Source: Tieghemiomyces parasiticus
Lineage: Eukaryota > Kickxellomycota > Dimargaritomycetes > Dimargaritales > Dimargaritaceae
Reading direction: 5' to 3'
Length of the DNA stretch: 45,196 nt
Assembly: GCA_027575765.1 (NCBI GenBank)
Contig: JANBPT010000314.1
Span: 1-45,196, forward strand
Shown here: positions 11,425 to 23,700 of the stretch, one piece after another
Numbering within the stretch: position 1 is the stretch's first letter
Layout: each line of letters starts with the position of its first letter
The notes under the pieces: generated by a model
Seen by the model: only the letters and a program-made list of their open reading frames with translations
The model's database searches: none
What the model was told of the DNA's origin: nothing
Position numbers and translations under genes: made by a program

Positions 11425-12771
11425 ATGCGTCCTTGGGTAGGTATCTGGTGGCAAGACAGTATCTATTTGCCGTATTAATGACTACTAGAGACGTACGGTA
11501 CCTTGACTGACCACCCTACTGACGATCTGTTTAACCAGGCGGGCACTAATCTGCCTACCCATACTTCTACCATTTACTCAATGTGACATCGGCCTGTCTC
11601 CCGCTAGACTCCTGTCATCTGGGCCTACGCTCTGTTGGTCATTTCACCAGTGAGCATTGCCAAAGAGTTTACCACGAGCGCCGTCCCTGAGACTGAGATA
11701 AACGTTCTAAAAGTTTATGCCGTGTAAGCCACCACTGTCTCCCCACTTGCTATGCCGGTGAACGGATTGAACGGACCATTATTTCCGTTTCCCAGTGCCA
11801 ATATACTGGCACTTCTCAAGGGCCTAAAGCTACCACTGACACTTTCCGTAGCCGTGCTCGCTATTTCTTACTGCGCAACTCTATAGCTTGGCAGGAATTT
11901 CTTACAAAACGCTCACCTCATGGGACTGCGAGTCTTGTTCCTTGTTTGCCAACACGCAGCTTGTGGATTTCTTTGAATCCAAGAAGGAGCGTGCCGTGGG
12001 CTACGTTGCGGTGAACAACGACCTCAAACAGGTCACGCTAGCCTTCCGAGGCACGGACAACGCCGCACAGTACATTACCGACCTAAAATTCCGTCTGAAA
12101 CGATGGCCTGACGCTGTCAAGGACAGCCGAGTACACCACGGATTCCTCGAAGCGTATCAAACTGTGGCGGATAACCTATACAAGCTCTCCACCGAGCAAC
12201 TGGCCAAGCATTCGGGCTACAACCTGACCATCGTTGGCCATTCCCTGGGTGCCGGTGAGTACAAGATACGGCGGAGAGAAGCGGTTTTTGCATGTCCAAC
12301 CATGTTGGGTAGATCGGAATAGTTTTCAATCAGCAACCAAGCATACCCCATCCTAATCTAACACACTGGACCCTGCCCCACTACCCCTTCCTATTATACC
12401 GACCAGCCTTGGCCTCCCTGGCCAGCGTCGATTTCGTCATGCGCAACAAGACTCTCGCCAATATGATGACAGTGACGACGTTCGGCCAACCCCGTGTCGG
12501 TAACAAGGAGTACGTGGCTTACTACAACTCATTCAACCTCGCAACGAAGCGTGTGGTCAATAAGCGTGATCCTGTCCCCCACCTTCCGCCGCGCATCCTA
12601 GGCTACCGTCACACGAACGAGGAATTCTGGATTAAGCCTGATAATAAGGACAATCAAACCATCGCCTGTCCCGAAGTGGATAATGAAACCAACCCAGACT
12701 GCTCGCGAAGTGTCAAGTTGTCGGAATACGAGCGAATTGACCACAGTTGGGCCTGGAATATCCCGCTCTGA
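11425..12771 (+). CDS. secreted class 3 lipase, copy 3
   Basis: Second intact secreted member of the array. Predicted exons are 11425-11436, 11608-11723, 11887-12254 and 12407-12771, giving 286 residues. Exon lengths (12, 116, 368, 365) are identical to copy 1 and introns fall in the same phases. Donors are GTAGGT, GTAAGC and GTGAGT. Exon 1 encodes MRPW; joined to exon 2 it gives a signal peptide (TPVIWAYALLVISPVSIA, then KEF). The body shows AFRGTD, GHSLGA (Ser162), KRDPVPHLPP (Asp220) and DHSWAWN (His278). Cysteines match copy 1 (CESC, CPEV..NPDC). The third intron begins at GHSLGAG in the unspliced frame, and splicing restores an alanine followed by LASLASVDF. Substrate cannot be told from sequence. 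High confidence in family and in the exon model. Confidence 0.92.
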
Positions 12772-13723
12772 TCTGTTCCATCTAACCTCACCTTATAGTT
12801 TCCTCCCCCGCTCACCACGCCCACGCCATTATAGGTGTGGAGGAGGCGGGATAGCAGCTTCAACGGGTAGAGCGAATATTCCCTCCCCCACCCAATAAAC
12901 CTAAACCACTGATAGCTGAGGTGGAATCATTCGAAGCTAACACGGCAGGATCGGTTGTGCATGACCAGTCGGTTAGCGCAGATCTAACTGCAGCTTGCGG
13001 GATAGGTCTCGGGGATGCTGTTAGCCAGAGGCGCTTTCTCATTGCTCTTTAAACCGGTGGAATGGCCTGGTAGAACCCTTACAACAATCAAGGAGGTGAT
13101 ATGGGACTTGGTAGGATTCAAATTATGTTTTAAGCGTGAAGTAGAACCATCAAATGCCAACGGCCGGTTTTACCCGCGCCTTGTCTGCTATGAAGGTGAT
13201 AACGATCAACATCGAGGTGTCAATACGTGAGCAAAGGGAAATAGGCACCGTTGATGGCAGCGATGATGACTCCCTTATTGAGAGTCGGGCCTTTCGATTA
13301 ACAATGGTGAGCCCTTCGCTGTAGGCTCTCTTATGGTCAATTGACAATTGGGGATCGATACCATGCCTCTGGTCCGTTATTTTAGATTTACCTAATTGCC
13401 GCAAGCGTTATCGTATAACTTTTCCCCCCATGCTATTATAGGCAGAGTTTTCGATCCCACCGGGTACATTGACATGAGATACACTTGTACTCAATAATAG
13501 AATATTATATTCTAACCGTTGGTAAATAAAATGTTGTCCGTTGCTAGGAATTAACCAGGTAATTGTACGCCGTTAAGAAACCCCTCCAACGGAGCTATTT
13601 TTATCTCAGTAGCGACTTGGGAGACTGTATGGCTGAACCTTTAGCCATTTACCCATGCCTATATACTCCTTACTTACGCCACATTCCAAAGACTATTGTC
13701 TAGGTGATGTAGGTCTGCGGGTC
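12772..13723. other. intergenic between lipase copy 3 and the lipase pseudogene
   Basis: About 950 AT-richer bases. Short open frames such as 13150-13404 (minus) carry no family features. Nothing further can be supported. Confidence 0.5.
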
Positions 13724-14872
13724 TTGCGTCTCTTGTTAAGTGGCAGCTGAATGATTCACCATGTGCCTGGCATCCAAGGCTATCATCAGACTGCCGAAAC
13801 TGCACACCTTGTAAGTTGACTGTGAAAGCCTAGCCCTTGTGCCAGTTTTTTTAAAAAGTCACCTGATATCTGTTGCAGGCATTGTATGGTATCGACTGCC
13901 TTGCGCTGATCAGTGTATTTGTCATGTTACCCCGCTGTCGTCGACTACACATAACTCTCCCCAGCTTGACAGGTTCCTCTTATGAGGCGCTAACGACGTA
14001 GAATTGTCGTTCGTTCCTCCTCTACGCCACTCTATATTTACGATTTCGAGTCCAAGCGCACATAGACGGTGGGTCACGTGACCGTTAATAAGGAGCCATA
14101 ATAAGTCGCCGGGGCGTTCTGGGGCTCAAAGGATACAGAGTAGCTTATCATTGACCTCAAATAGTGACCCAAAGAGGTGGAGAGTAGCAAGGCCCACCAG
14201 GGGCGTATTCTGGCCGACGGCGATGTAGTAGACGACCTGTTCAAATTCACTTTACAAGAATTCAATAACCATCTGGTCGGCCGATTTTCCATCACGGGTC
14301 ACTCCCTAGGTGGTGGCGAGTGCCTAACCGCGGATACGCCTCTTTAGCTAAGGGCCAAAGGCAGGCGTGGTCAACCAGGGAAGACGCGATAAATTAGACC
14401 TTATACAAGGCCGGTAACCTACTTTTTAAGTACGCGTGCTAATCATTACTGATATTCCCCGCCCCGCCCCGACTTACTGACCCGTCTTGCCTTTATCTCG
14501 GCACTGCACCAACAAGTATGAACTCCATCACCGCCATTGACGTTGCCATGCGCGACCCGTCTCTTGCTGAAGTTACCAAGGTGACCTTTTTTTGACAAGC
14601 TGTACGGGCGGAACAAGCCGAATGTCTCCCACTACAGCTCGCACCGCATTACCACTGACCGTGTCATCTGGGACGGACTGGTACCCCACGTTCCCTGGAT
14701 TTCTTTAACCACCAGTGGGGAAACCATGGATCGAGTCCGAGGGAAGTCAAAGAGGTGATCAATACCTGTCCCCAGGTGCATAGCGAGTCTAACCCGTTTA
14801 GTTCAATGGGAGTAAAGTTCCTGGCACTGGAAGAGGAAGGACCACAGCTTCGCCTGCAACACGCCACCTTAG
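13724..14872 (+). pseudogene. class 3 lipase pseudogene, copy 4
   Basis: Decayed paralogue of the neighbouring lipases. The core is recognisable in one frame from about 14038 to 14322: a YDFESKRT segment, then the oxyanion region eroded to GAFWGSKD, then SITGHSLGGG with the nucleophile serine still present. This frame carries stops at 14063-14065 (TAG), a TAA-TAA pair, a TAG, and a TAG-TGA pair. The last-exon remnant begins near 14519 (SITAIDVAMRDPSLAE), hits a TGA after a T-run at about 14585-14597, and then continues in another frame through ITTDRV and GLVPHVP. Further frame changes lead to CPQVHSESNPF and finally DHSFACNTPP before a TAG at 14870-14872, which aligns with the DHSWAWN ending of copy 3. 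At the 5' end TTG CGT CTC TTG (13724-13735) resembles the 12-nt start exon with ATG changed to TTG. The extreme 5' boundary is tentative. Confidence 0.85.
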
Positions 14873-17496
14873 ATACCCAGAGGTGCCGCATAGGCAACAG
14901 TCAGACCCGGCCTATTACACCTGGTGTGACATCCATTTACTCTGAGGTACTACAGGTTTTCGTTCAGAAGAATTGGCCGGCCAACCCTCTGTAACCATAC
15001 ATCTATCTCATCTATTGAAACACGCCGGCTGCTCCTTTATGCCGTTGCAACCCCCCGCGAAGGAGTAGGCGAAGCTAAACGTAGCGCGATGAGGCGACCG
15101 ATGTAGTGGGTCAGCCCAGGGTTCGGTATATACCGGTTCTCCGCACCCCCCCCCTCTTACGACATCTGGCTATTTCATTTCCCAATAGTAGACTGGTGTC
15201 CAGGGGGGCTTGTGGTGACATGTTGCCGTGCATATGTGTGGTAAGCGAAATGCAATAATTTCGGCTCGTTCCACTGTCTAGAAGCCTTCGGCAATACAAG
15301 CCGTAGTGCAACTGCCAAGAAGACCTCATGATCGGCCTGGCGGCAAGCTGAAAGACATGGCCCAGCTTCCAGCTGACAGGTATTGGCTATGGATTAATAC
15401 AACCAGGCTCGTACGCCCTTGACTACTGGCTTACTACCGCTTTTCCACAGTTTAGTATAAATATTTTTATAGTTCCACAACCCCCTCCCCGAGGCTATCT
15501 ACATTACAAAGTACGAAGGCGCTGATTCATCAAACGGCATGCGAATAATGTCAAAGTATCCAAGAACCCGCCAGTTCACACGGGGTAATAACGCCTCACC
15601 TTGCTCAAGAAAGGTTTATTGGTATGCTCCACTTCGGATCTGACCCACAAAAAAAAATACAGCTCCTTCGTGACTAGATTCGCTTGTTCGGTTAGTTTAG
15701 GCTATCGTTGAGCATCCTGCCCGTCCCCTATTGTTGGGATCAGATGGGGGTGGCGAAGTAAAATGGCGCCTATATTTTTAAGCGCCTGCGGTGGCGTGGG
15801 AGGCATCAGCTCCTCGACCAGTACAGTTACGGTCCGGCTGCTTGGAAGTATAGCCGTAGCTCCAAGGGGACTGTCAGCCACCTTCATAACGGCCTAAAGT
15901 ACCCCTGATGGTTAGGGCTACATATTAGGTAAGGCCAGTTGAGGGACCGCCCGCCCGCCTGCTCGGAAACGATTGCTAAGCCTGGCACCAAAGGTATACC
16001 CCTTCGTTACCACCCGCCGAAATCTCACGGAAACCGCCCCTACGAGCGAAGCCAGGAGTTTCGTTCATCGCTCAATGCCGTCCAAGCGTCCCAACCACTC
16101 AGTACAGGTGTAACAAACGCTCGCCTAATTGCAGCGAGTAGCGCAACAAACCTGCACGGTGTACACGGAAGACGATTGCAGTGCTTACATTTACAGTAGC
16201 AACTCGCCCATCGGACATTGTGAGGAACGCTGGCTATGTCTCATCCGGAAAGTACTTGCGCACTCCCATAATCTTGTGCGGACGCCACCAACCAACTCCG
16301 GCGGTGATGAACAGGCCGGCGCTACATATGCGGCCACCGTCAGCTCCTACAAAGTAGACCTGTTTCCAGAGGGGCAAACCTTTTCATTGGACTCATTCGG
16401 CTGGTCTATTCGACCCATTACTTGCTGCATGGCTGACTGTGGCCGACTGCCCGGCACCAATGATACCGCGAACGTCAGCGCAAGCGGAAGGAGAGAACGG
16501 CTTTGCGAATTGGCCCTCTTGGTCTCTATCCCCTGGATTTAGCAGCGCTCCCTACCCACTCGAAGGCACCGTTTCCCCCCTCACTAACAGCGAGGGCGCC
16601 TAATCGCTGGCCGGCACGAGTGAGAGCCCGCCACTCGACCCCCACCACCTCCATCTCTCTCCTGGTAATCCCCCTTCCCCTCCCACCCTTTCCGAGGTGC
16701 AGCGTATCAACCCTTTAGGGGCACTAACTGCAAGCTATAGAATGCCGTTGCTCGGTGGGCCGATTCGGGCTGTTGGCCAGGCGAAGAAAAGAAAATGGGA
16801 CGCTCCCAGTAGAGAGAGAGTGGGCTGGAGGGTAAAGCAGGGGGCTAATGCGCCACCAGCCCTTCCAACTCGTCCGCTAGTTGGGTCCCTCCTATGGGTC
16901 TCCTCGGTCCTGCCGCTCAAAATCATGTCCCGATGTGTACCGCTTAGCTGTCGAGTGGGACGCCTCACCCTTCGCGGGCCTTGTCGCCTATTCCCTTGAT
17001 CTTCTCCCGGGCCTTTCCGTGTGTGAACACTCGGTGCCACTGAGGCATTTCGTCGTCGCCAATGAAAATCGCCCATTGACGGTACAGTCCCACCCGTAGT
17101 GGCATCGGTGGGATATATAGCCCACGGTACCGCCGCCGCTCCACTCTCACAACGCTCTGCCTGTACATACCCAATCACCTGGAACTTTTTTTTTCCAATC
17201 TTTTCCTCTCGCCATCATCACCTCACTCTGTTACACGTCTGCCCACAAGCCCCCTCCCCAACCCTTCGAGCCTCGCCGAAACGCTGCCGTGGCGACTATT
17301 ACCTAGGCCCTCTCCGTCACCACTCTCCGGTTCCTTCTTGAGCACAGCTAGCCCCTAGTCGTCCCGCTGACAGTCCCAAACGTCCACCTATCCCACGAGC
17401 CCGTACCCCAGACCGGTCAGATATTTGACAGCTACCCCTTTATATCTCTCCACCACTCATCGTAGGGGCCACGGTTCTGCTCGGCCGCTGTTTGTC
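14873..17496. other. 2.6-kb intergenic region upstream of the arrestin gene
   Basis: No conserved gene was recognised. One cysteine-rich open frame at 16129-16542 is listed separately. From about 17180 to the ATG at 17497 the plus strand is rich in C and T, as is common just upstream of fungal genes, so it probably holds the arrestin promoter and leader. A TATAAATA-like sequence at about 15457 cannot be tied to a gene. Confidence 0.45.
16129..16542 (+). CDS. unrecognised cysteine-rich open frame (possible exon)
   Basis: I do not recognise this. The frame ends at a TAG at 16540-16542 and is open from a stop just upstream; its first codon is TTG, so if real it would be an exon rather than a complete gene. 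An acceptor-like TTGCAG ends at about 16134. The product would hold eight cysteines in about 135 residues (in QQTCTVY, DDCSAY, GHCEE, WLCLI, ITCCMADC, RLCEL), a pattern seen in small secreted proteins. No signal-peptide exon was found upstream. It could equally be a chance open frame or a relic. Confidence 0.15.
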   Translation: MQRVAQQTCTVYTEDDCSAYIYSSNSPIGHCEERWLCLIRKVLAHSHNLVRTPPTNSGGDEQAGATYAATVSSYKVDLFPEGQTFSLDSFGWSIRPITCCMADCGRLPGTNDTANVSASGRRERLCELALLVSIPWI

Positions 17497-19682
17497 ATGT
17501 TCGAAATACGCTTTCCGTCCTATAATGGGATGCCACGGTGTCGCCCCGACTCGCTCCTGGGAGGTGAGTAACCCACGGAGTTTCCAAAGGTATGGAAGGG
17601 GAAGCAGACCAATGTCGCACCCTTGATGGCAGACATGTAGTCAACTTTTGCCAATGAACTAAAGTCCGCTAACCCAACATCCTTACCATGCGTCATTAAC
17701 CAGGTGTGGTCTTACTGAAAAACCACCGCGCAATTTCCGCCCGGTCTCTGGTCCTCACCTTCAAAGGCGTCGAGCGAATCAATGGCAATCCCACCGCACC
17801 GAGCTTCCAGTCATCGACGGCGGTGCAGCTGGCGTCTAACCAGTGGCTCGAACAGACCTACTTCCAGCGTGATTCTATCCTTCTGGGCAATCCGGACGAT
17901 GAAGCGAGCAGCGTGTTTCTAGAGCCCGGTTTGCATATGTACCATTTCGCTCTAAATATGCCCTTCATGAACTATCCCACTTCGATCCGGACGCCAGAGT
18001 TTGAGATCGTCTACACCCTTACCGCTCGGCTGGAATGCCCGCGCGATGAGATCCCCGTCAAGTATTCTCTACCGGCGGCCATTCACTTTGAGCCTCTCTC
18101 CCTGGTCGTACCGCACCTCCCCGACTCCCTCAAGAATTTCACTACCAATGTACTCGACGGGGACAAGGTGCTCTACCATCTCCATGCCAACTTCATGAAG
18201 AACAGTTTCGGGCCCGGAGAGCCCTTTGCGCTCAGCCTGATCATCAAGCCTGTCACCCAGCGCCCCATCAAATCTGCGCGCATCATGCTCAAGGAATACG
18301 TCACGTGTCATCTGCGTAATGAGTTTGACCAGACCGAGAAGCCATTGTGGCATAACCAGCGAGTGATCCACCACGACATTCTCCTACTCAACCGCACCCC
18401 GAGCGACGTCGGCCGGGACCCTTACCAGGCTATCGTGAGTTTCGAGCTGCCCGACTTCTTCCAGCCCAATAACACCATCTACTTAACCTTCCAATACACC
18501 CTCTGCCTGGCTCTCAAGGTGTCTACGGGGTTCCTTATTACCGGGAGTCGTGAGCTCCTGACCGAGATTCCCATTAATATCGTGCGGCCCGAGAAGGCCT
18601 CTGTATCAAGAGTTTCCGCCACGCGGCCCGGTGATGCCGTGTCCCTATCACCTTCCCGCGAGTCAGCCACCTATGCTCCTTCACTACAATCCGAAATGCT
18701 TAATTTTACCCCGTTCAACCCTCACACCCTCGGCCTCGAGGCCGAGGGCTCTTCCCCGGTCATGTATTCCCTCCGCTCGGCCCTACCATTTGTGCACCCG
18801 CCCTCGGTGAAGGACATTTCCGTTCCGAATGACATGCCCGTACCGCAGTTGGAACAGCTGATGTTGTCCGTCAACCTTGGCAAGCCCAGTCACAAATCAT
18901 CCTACGCGATACACACCCCACCATCCCGGCAGGCCACCCCACCACCACCGCCTCCGTCGTCTACCACCGCTTCAACTCCGCCACCCTCTTCCACAGCCAA
19001 CAGCTCGGTGGGTCTGGTGTCACCAGCTATGCGGCCCTCATTCGATGACGCTGAAGAGATGCTATCTCCAACTAGCGGCTCGGCGATCATGACGAACACG
19101 CCTACTGCCGCGATTGTCACTGCGAGCACCCTCATCGCCGCCACGGAGGCTCTGACTGAGGACGGGCTCGTGCAGAGCATGGCCCGGGGCACTAGTAAGC
19201 GGCCGATTAATTTTATGGGTATCCGCGAGGCCTTCGTTGGAACAGTTTCAGGATCCAAAGCCGCCAGTGCGAGCCACCTTCATCACCACCACCGCCGTTA
19301 CCCTAGTTATGAGGACCAGGACGATTCCGATGACATCCCTGGTACCTTGGCCGCGCTCAGTAAGCGCAAGGGCGGGAGTAGCAGCCGAAGCAGCCTGGTG
19401 GGTCTCTATCGGGGCAGTCGCGCCAGCGACTCCGGCTGCAACAGCAGTGTGTCGTCCCTGGTCTCCTCATCGCCCGTAGTACACCACTCAATTACGGTGC
19501 TACCCATTGGTCCATCTGGCCCGGCTCCATCGGCACCGGCCTTGGTCGCTCACCCCCGTGAGGGCTGCGTTGAGGCCCCAACCCCGCGGATTCCGCCGGC
19601 TGCCCTACTCTACGACACCGTTCGGGGCAGCGCGGCTCCACACACGTCTCCTTCCCTCTCATCGATCGGATCGAATCCGTAG
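17497..19682 (+). CDS. alpha-arrestin-like protein (arrestin N and C domains)
   Basis: Arrestin-fold adaptor. In fungi such proteins usually link a ubiquitin ligase to membrane transporters or receptors for endocytosis. Two exons are inferred: 17497-17563 and 17704-19682 (phase 1, GTGAGT donor, CAG acceptor), giving 681 residues. Exon 1 supplies the first strand and the classic start of the fold (MFEIRF...RPDSLLGG), continuing in exon 2 as VVLLKNHRAISARSLVLTFKG, which matches the arrestin N consensus. FEIVYTLTARL lies at about 125-135. The C-domain starts near 175 (LHANFMKNSFGPGEPFALSL) and runs to about 320. The remaining half is low complexity: Pro/Ser/Thr runs, a His cluster (HLHHHHRRYPSYED) and Ser-rich stretches. 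I saw no canonical PPxY ubiquitin-ligase motif; YPSY is the nearest. The specific fungal subfamily cannot be named. Confidence 0.85.
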
Positions 19683-20774
19683 TTTTCATGTCGCCCCGTA
19701 TCGGTTGAGTGGCATCACCATTCAACCTATGGACTGCTCTCCTGCCTTCGTGGGTGAACGGAGTAGTAAATGAATGCGCCCATACTATCTTTATCCGGAT
19801 CTGCAACACTACTCCTGTGTCCTCTGTTCAATGTTCTAGTATCGGCCTTAAAGTGCATTGTGGGATCACGGTCTCGCGAATTCAAGCTCTTCTTCCAGTC
19901 AGCGTTGAACTACGCGTAAAGTCCATCTGTACCACCACAGAATGAAACCTCCACAACATCCATATGCTTTGTACCACAGTATAATCCTTTAAGACCTTGT
20001 CTCCAATGCCTGGATCCCCTCTTGCCAGGGTAAACATCTTTATATGTAATTTCCTAAGACTTGGCCATGCTACCAGCATCCCCCCATTATTGCTTACAAT
20101 TAAACGTACTAATGTTATTTTTCTACCTCTTCCACGAACTTGTCGGCTAGGGAATACTGCTAGTTGATTGCACAGCCCACATCATCGTCGCCCTCGGTAC
20201 ATACGCAGGCGGTAGTTTGCCGAGGTGTGCGACCAGCTTACGATGGAGGGCTGACGGTTCCATAAGAAAGGCCGTATGTGTCGGCCAGCTGCGACCTTGG
20301 GCAGGGAGGCTTCCCGGTGGTCTCCTCCATTACAGTCGGAGGGGCCTTCGAAATCACTCTAGTTAGAAATTGGGTCGTTTCGTTACTCGCTTGCCAGCTG
20401 ATGCTCCAGTAATAATATATGTTGCAGTGTGACGCATATGAGTCGAGGCTTGTGCTCTGCAGTCCACGAGCCCCATTGGTGAACCGTTGAGCCTGCTGCC
20501 AGTGCCAGGTTGGTGTGCTACAAGGAACGCACAGATTTGAGGGTATTATATCTTACCCATTCGAGTTTCAGCTTCGCCGAGGGCCACGGATGTCAGCCCT
20601 CCCTTACTAACGATCACTTATACACGGTATATATGAATACCCCCGCCTGTGCGACCTCAACTCCACTCGCATTTATATTTGTATTCTCCATTAAATCGCT
20701 TGATCCCACCACCCGACTGGCCCTACAATCGGGGTTTGCTCGGATCCCCGATTTACCCCGCCACCTTCCACGCT
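19683..20774. other. intergenic upstream of the PPR gene
   Basis: About 1.1 kb with no recognised gene. TATATA-like stretches occur at about 20627-20634 near the PPR start. The frame that becomes the PPR protein is already open from a GTG at 20649, so a short upstream coding extension or a 5' exon in this interval is possible. Confidence 0.45.
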
Positions 20775-23700
20775 ATGACCGCCAGCCAACGGAATCCGTG
20801 GACAGTGGTGTATAATCTTGGCCACCACCGTTGCCTGACGAGGGGGCCTACGGTTGATGAATTTGTGCACATTCTCCGACTGCTGACTGCACCTGACCAA
20901 CCAGACCGGCCGTGGCCGGACCGTATCGCACAGATCATCGCCTACGGCCGTACGCAATGGCTGTTGTCCCCAGAGGTTATGGAGACCACTCAGACGGTGG
21001 AAGGCCTGCGCGTCAACCCCTGGGTGCAAAGCAGTCGACCCGAATTGTCCAAACGGGATCCTGAGCGTCGGGCCGCCGAGCTAACTCGGTTGGGACTGCA
21101 ACGGCCGCGTATTTACTTTCGGGGCCAGTTTGAGCACCACCAGCAGTGGCAGCAGGACCTGCTCGTATCGGACCAGTTGGCCGCTCAGTTTTCGGCCCTA
21201 CGGGCCTACCGGTACGCCAAACAACTGAAGACCGACGTCGGTCGCCAGGGCGTAGATCTGTCTGCCGACTTGGTCTTTACGCCGGACACTGCCAATTTAA
21301 TACTGGGCAACGCCCTCCGGCAGCACGATCTGCCTCTGACTTTCAATCTCCTCTACGACATCGCCGGCCGAGGCCAAGGTCTGCCTACGTCGTCTTGTCT
21401 GAATCGCATCGTTTATGAGACCTCTCAACAGGCCCAGCTTTACCGGAGGTTTACTACCGCGGCCGGGGCTATTGTGGACCCAATCGACACCCTCGGTCAA
21501 GTAACCGAATTTTATAACCAAGCTTCCGAATCCAAATCACCCGACGACGTCCAAGCCGCCCTCTTCGATACCCCGCTGCCATTAAGCCCAGAACCAGACT
21601 CCTCTAAAGCCAGAGCTCTGCCTGCCAAGGTGCGGCCCAACGATGTTCACCCCCCTGATGGCCCGCGGTTACAGCCCATCGTCCTGCCTGATTTCCTACT
21701 GCGCCGCTGTTACTACCTCTTCGACCAGATCACAAAACCTAATCGACTAGATTCGAAATCCGCAGACCCCTCGTCCGCGGCACGATTGCCTACCCCGAGT
21801 CCCGTGCAGGTCCCTTCCCACCGGAAGCAAGCTGCCCCTCGGCTCACTAACGCCGCCACCCAGCCACCGCTCACCTCCGCCGAGGAGACCGCGTTATTCA
21901 CCGACCTCTTTGTTAATCTCCACCCGGCCACCCTACCGGACACCTTTATTACGCGATTGCTCACGGACCCCCCACTCAGCCGCTTTACCGCCCTCCTCCG
22001 CTCTGTCTTTAGCCGGGCGCCGTTCGAAATCCCGCCCCCGGTGCTGACGCTTGGGATCGCCACGTTGGTCAAGGCGAACCGGGTTGGCACCGCCAACAAC
22101 GCCTACGGCCTACTATTTCGCTCCTTTTACGATCCAGACGGCGTCAAGCCGAACGCCCGTCTACGACTGCAGCCAGCCTACCTCAAATTTATCACCCAGT
22201 ACCCTTACCTCGCATTTCCCTTCACGCGTGCCGCCAGTAACGCCCTAATTCAGGGCTGGCTCGCGACCCGTAGGCCGGCTCTCGCCTTCGAGTACCTGAA
22301 GCGGATGGTCGACATGGGCATCGACCCTGGCGTCGACACTTGGAATATTTTCCTAGCCGATTTATTTCGCCGCGGGTTCCAAGCAGATACCATCCAGCTA
22401 TGGCGACATTTCGAACAGGCCGCCGAAGCAATCGCAGAAGGTCGCGCCCCCGATTCCGCCCCGTATCAGAGTAATCAACCCGGCTACGCTGGCCTCGTAC
22501 ACTTGGGGCCAGTTCCCCCACCCAGCGCTGAGACATACCAGGTCTTCTTGCGCGGGTTCGGTGGGACCGGTAATATTGTCGAGATGCTCAATGTATACCA
22601 CAGCCTCGTGAGAGACTCGGCTGTGGAGCCGACCCGTCAGCACTACTCCACGGTCCTCATCTATCTCAACCGCCACGGTGACCCCGAGCACGTTCTTCGC
22701 ACGTTGCCGACGATTGCCCGCGGCCTACAGGTGGATCGGATTCGACCACAATTTATGCGTCACCCCGGCGTCGTCCCCACCGATGTGAACGATGATCCAC
22801 CGGCCGTAATGTCGGATATTAGCCGTGGTGCGGATCCGATTGGTCGTCCGGAAGCACCGGCAGTCACCGGCTCCACCACTGCCGAACTCTTTTATCCCAC
22901 CACAGCCGTGTTCAATGACCTATTGCGAAAGCTGGAATCGGGCCATGAACCGGGCTTAGCTCTGAAGGTCTTTAACGAGCTGCGTGGGGCGCACCGCCAC
23001 GAGCCGACGATTGCAGGTCCGAGGTCAAACTCCCCGGATCTCTGCGCTTCGTTGCCAACCGCAGTTCCAGACCAGCCGTCCATGACAACCGCTGCCGGTG
23101 GCCCGGTACGCTCCGACATACCCGCATCAGGTCCCGAGATAGCTGCCACCGCACAATCTGGCACGGCCGCAGGGACGACGACTCACCTGCCCTACCGTGC
23201 CACGTCCACGACTAGTTCAGGCCGCTCGCCCAATATCGTCACGTACAATGTTCTGATTCGCGTCTTTCTCGACCGCGGTGAGGACCAGCGGGCCCTCCGG
23301 ATGCTAGAATACCTGAAAACCGGTCCCGTTCACCCGGATCCTGTCACGTTCACATTGCTCATCGGATCCGCCCTGCGTAATGGCCACCTAGGCCAGGCGC
23401 TGACTTTATTCGGAGACATGACTACTAGGCTCCACCTGCAGCCCACAGTCGCCACCCTTAACGCCCTGATACGTTACTACATGCTAGCCGCTCATGAGGC
23501 CTGCCATCCTGACGACGCGTTGCCAAAAGCCAGCCAACACCCCGACTTGGAATCCGCCACACTTCCTCTGGCGCCGCCCGCCGCTCCGACCGCCCACGAG
23601 CGCTATTATTGTGCCGCTTGGGCCGTCTTTGACGCATTTACCACCTACGAGCAGGACCCAGATCACCAAACGTTGCAGATTCTTCTGGCGGGCTGCCTGC

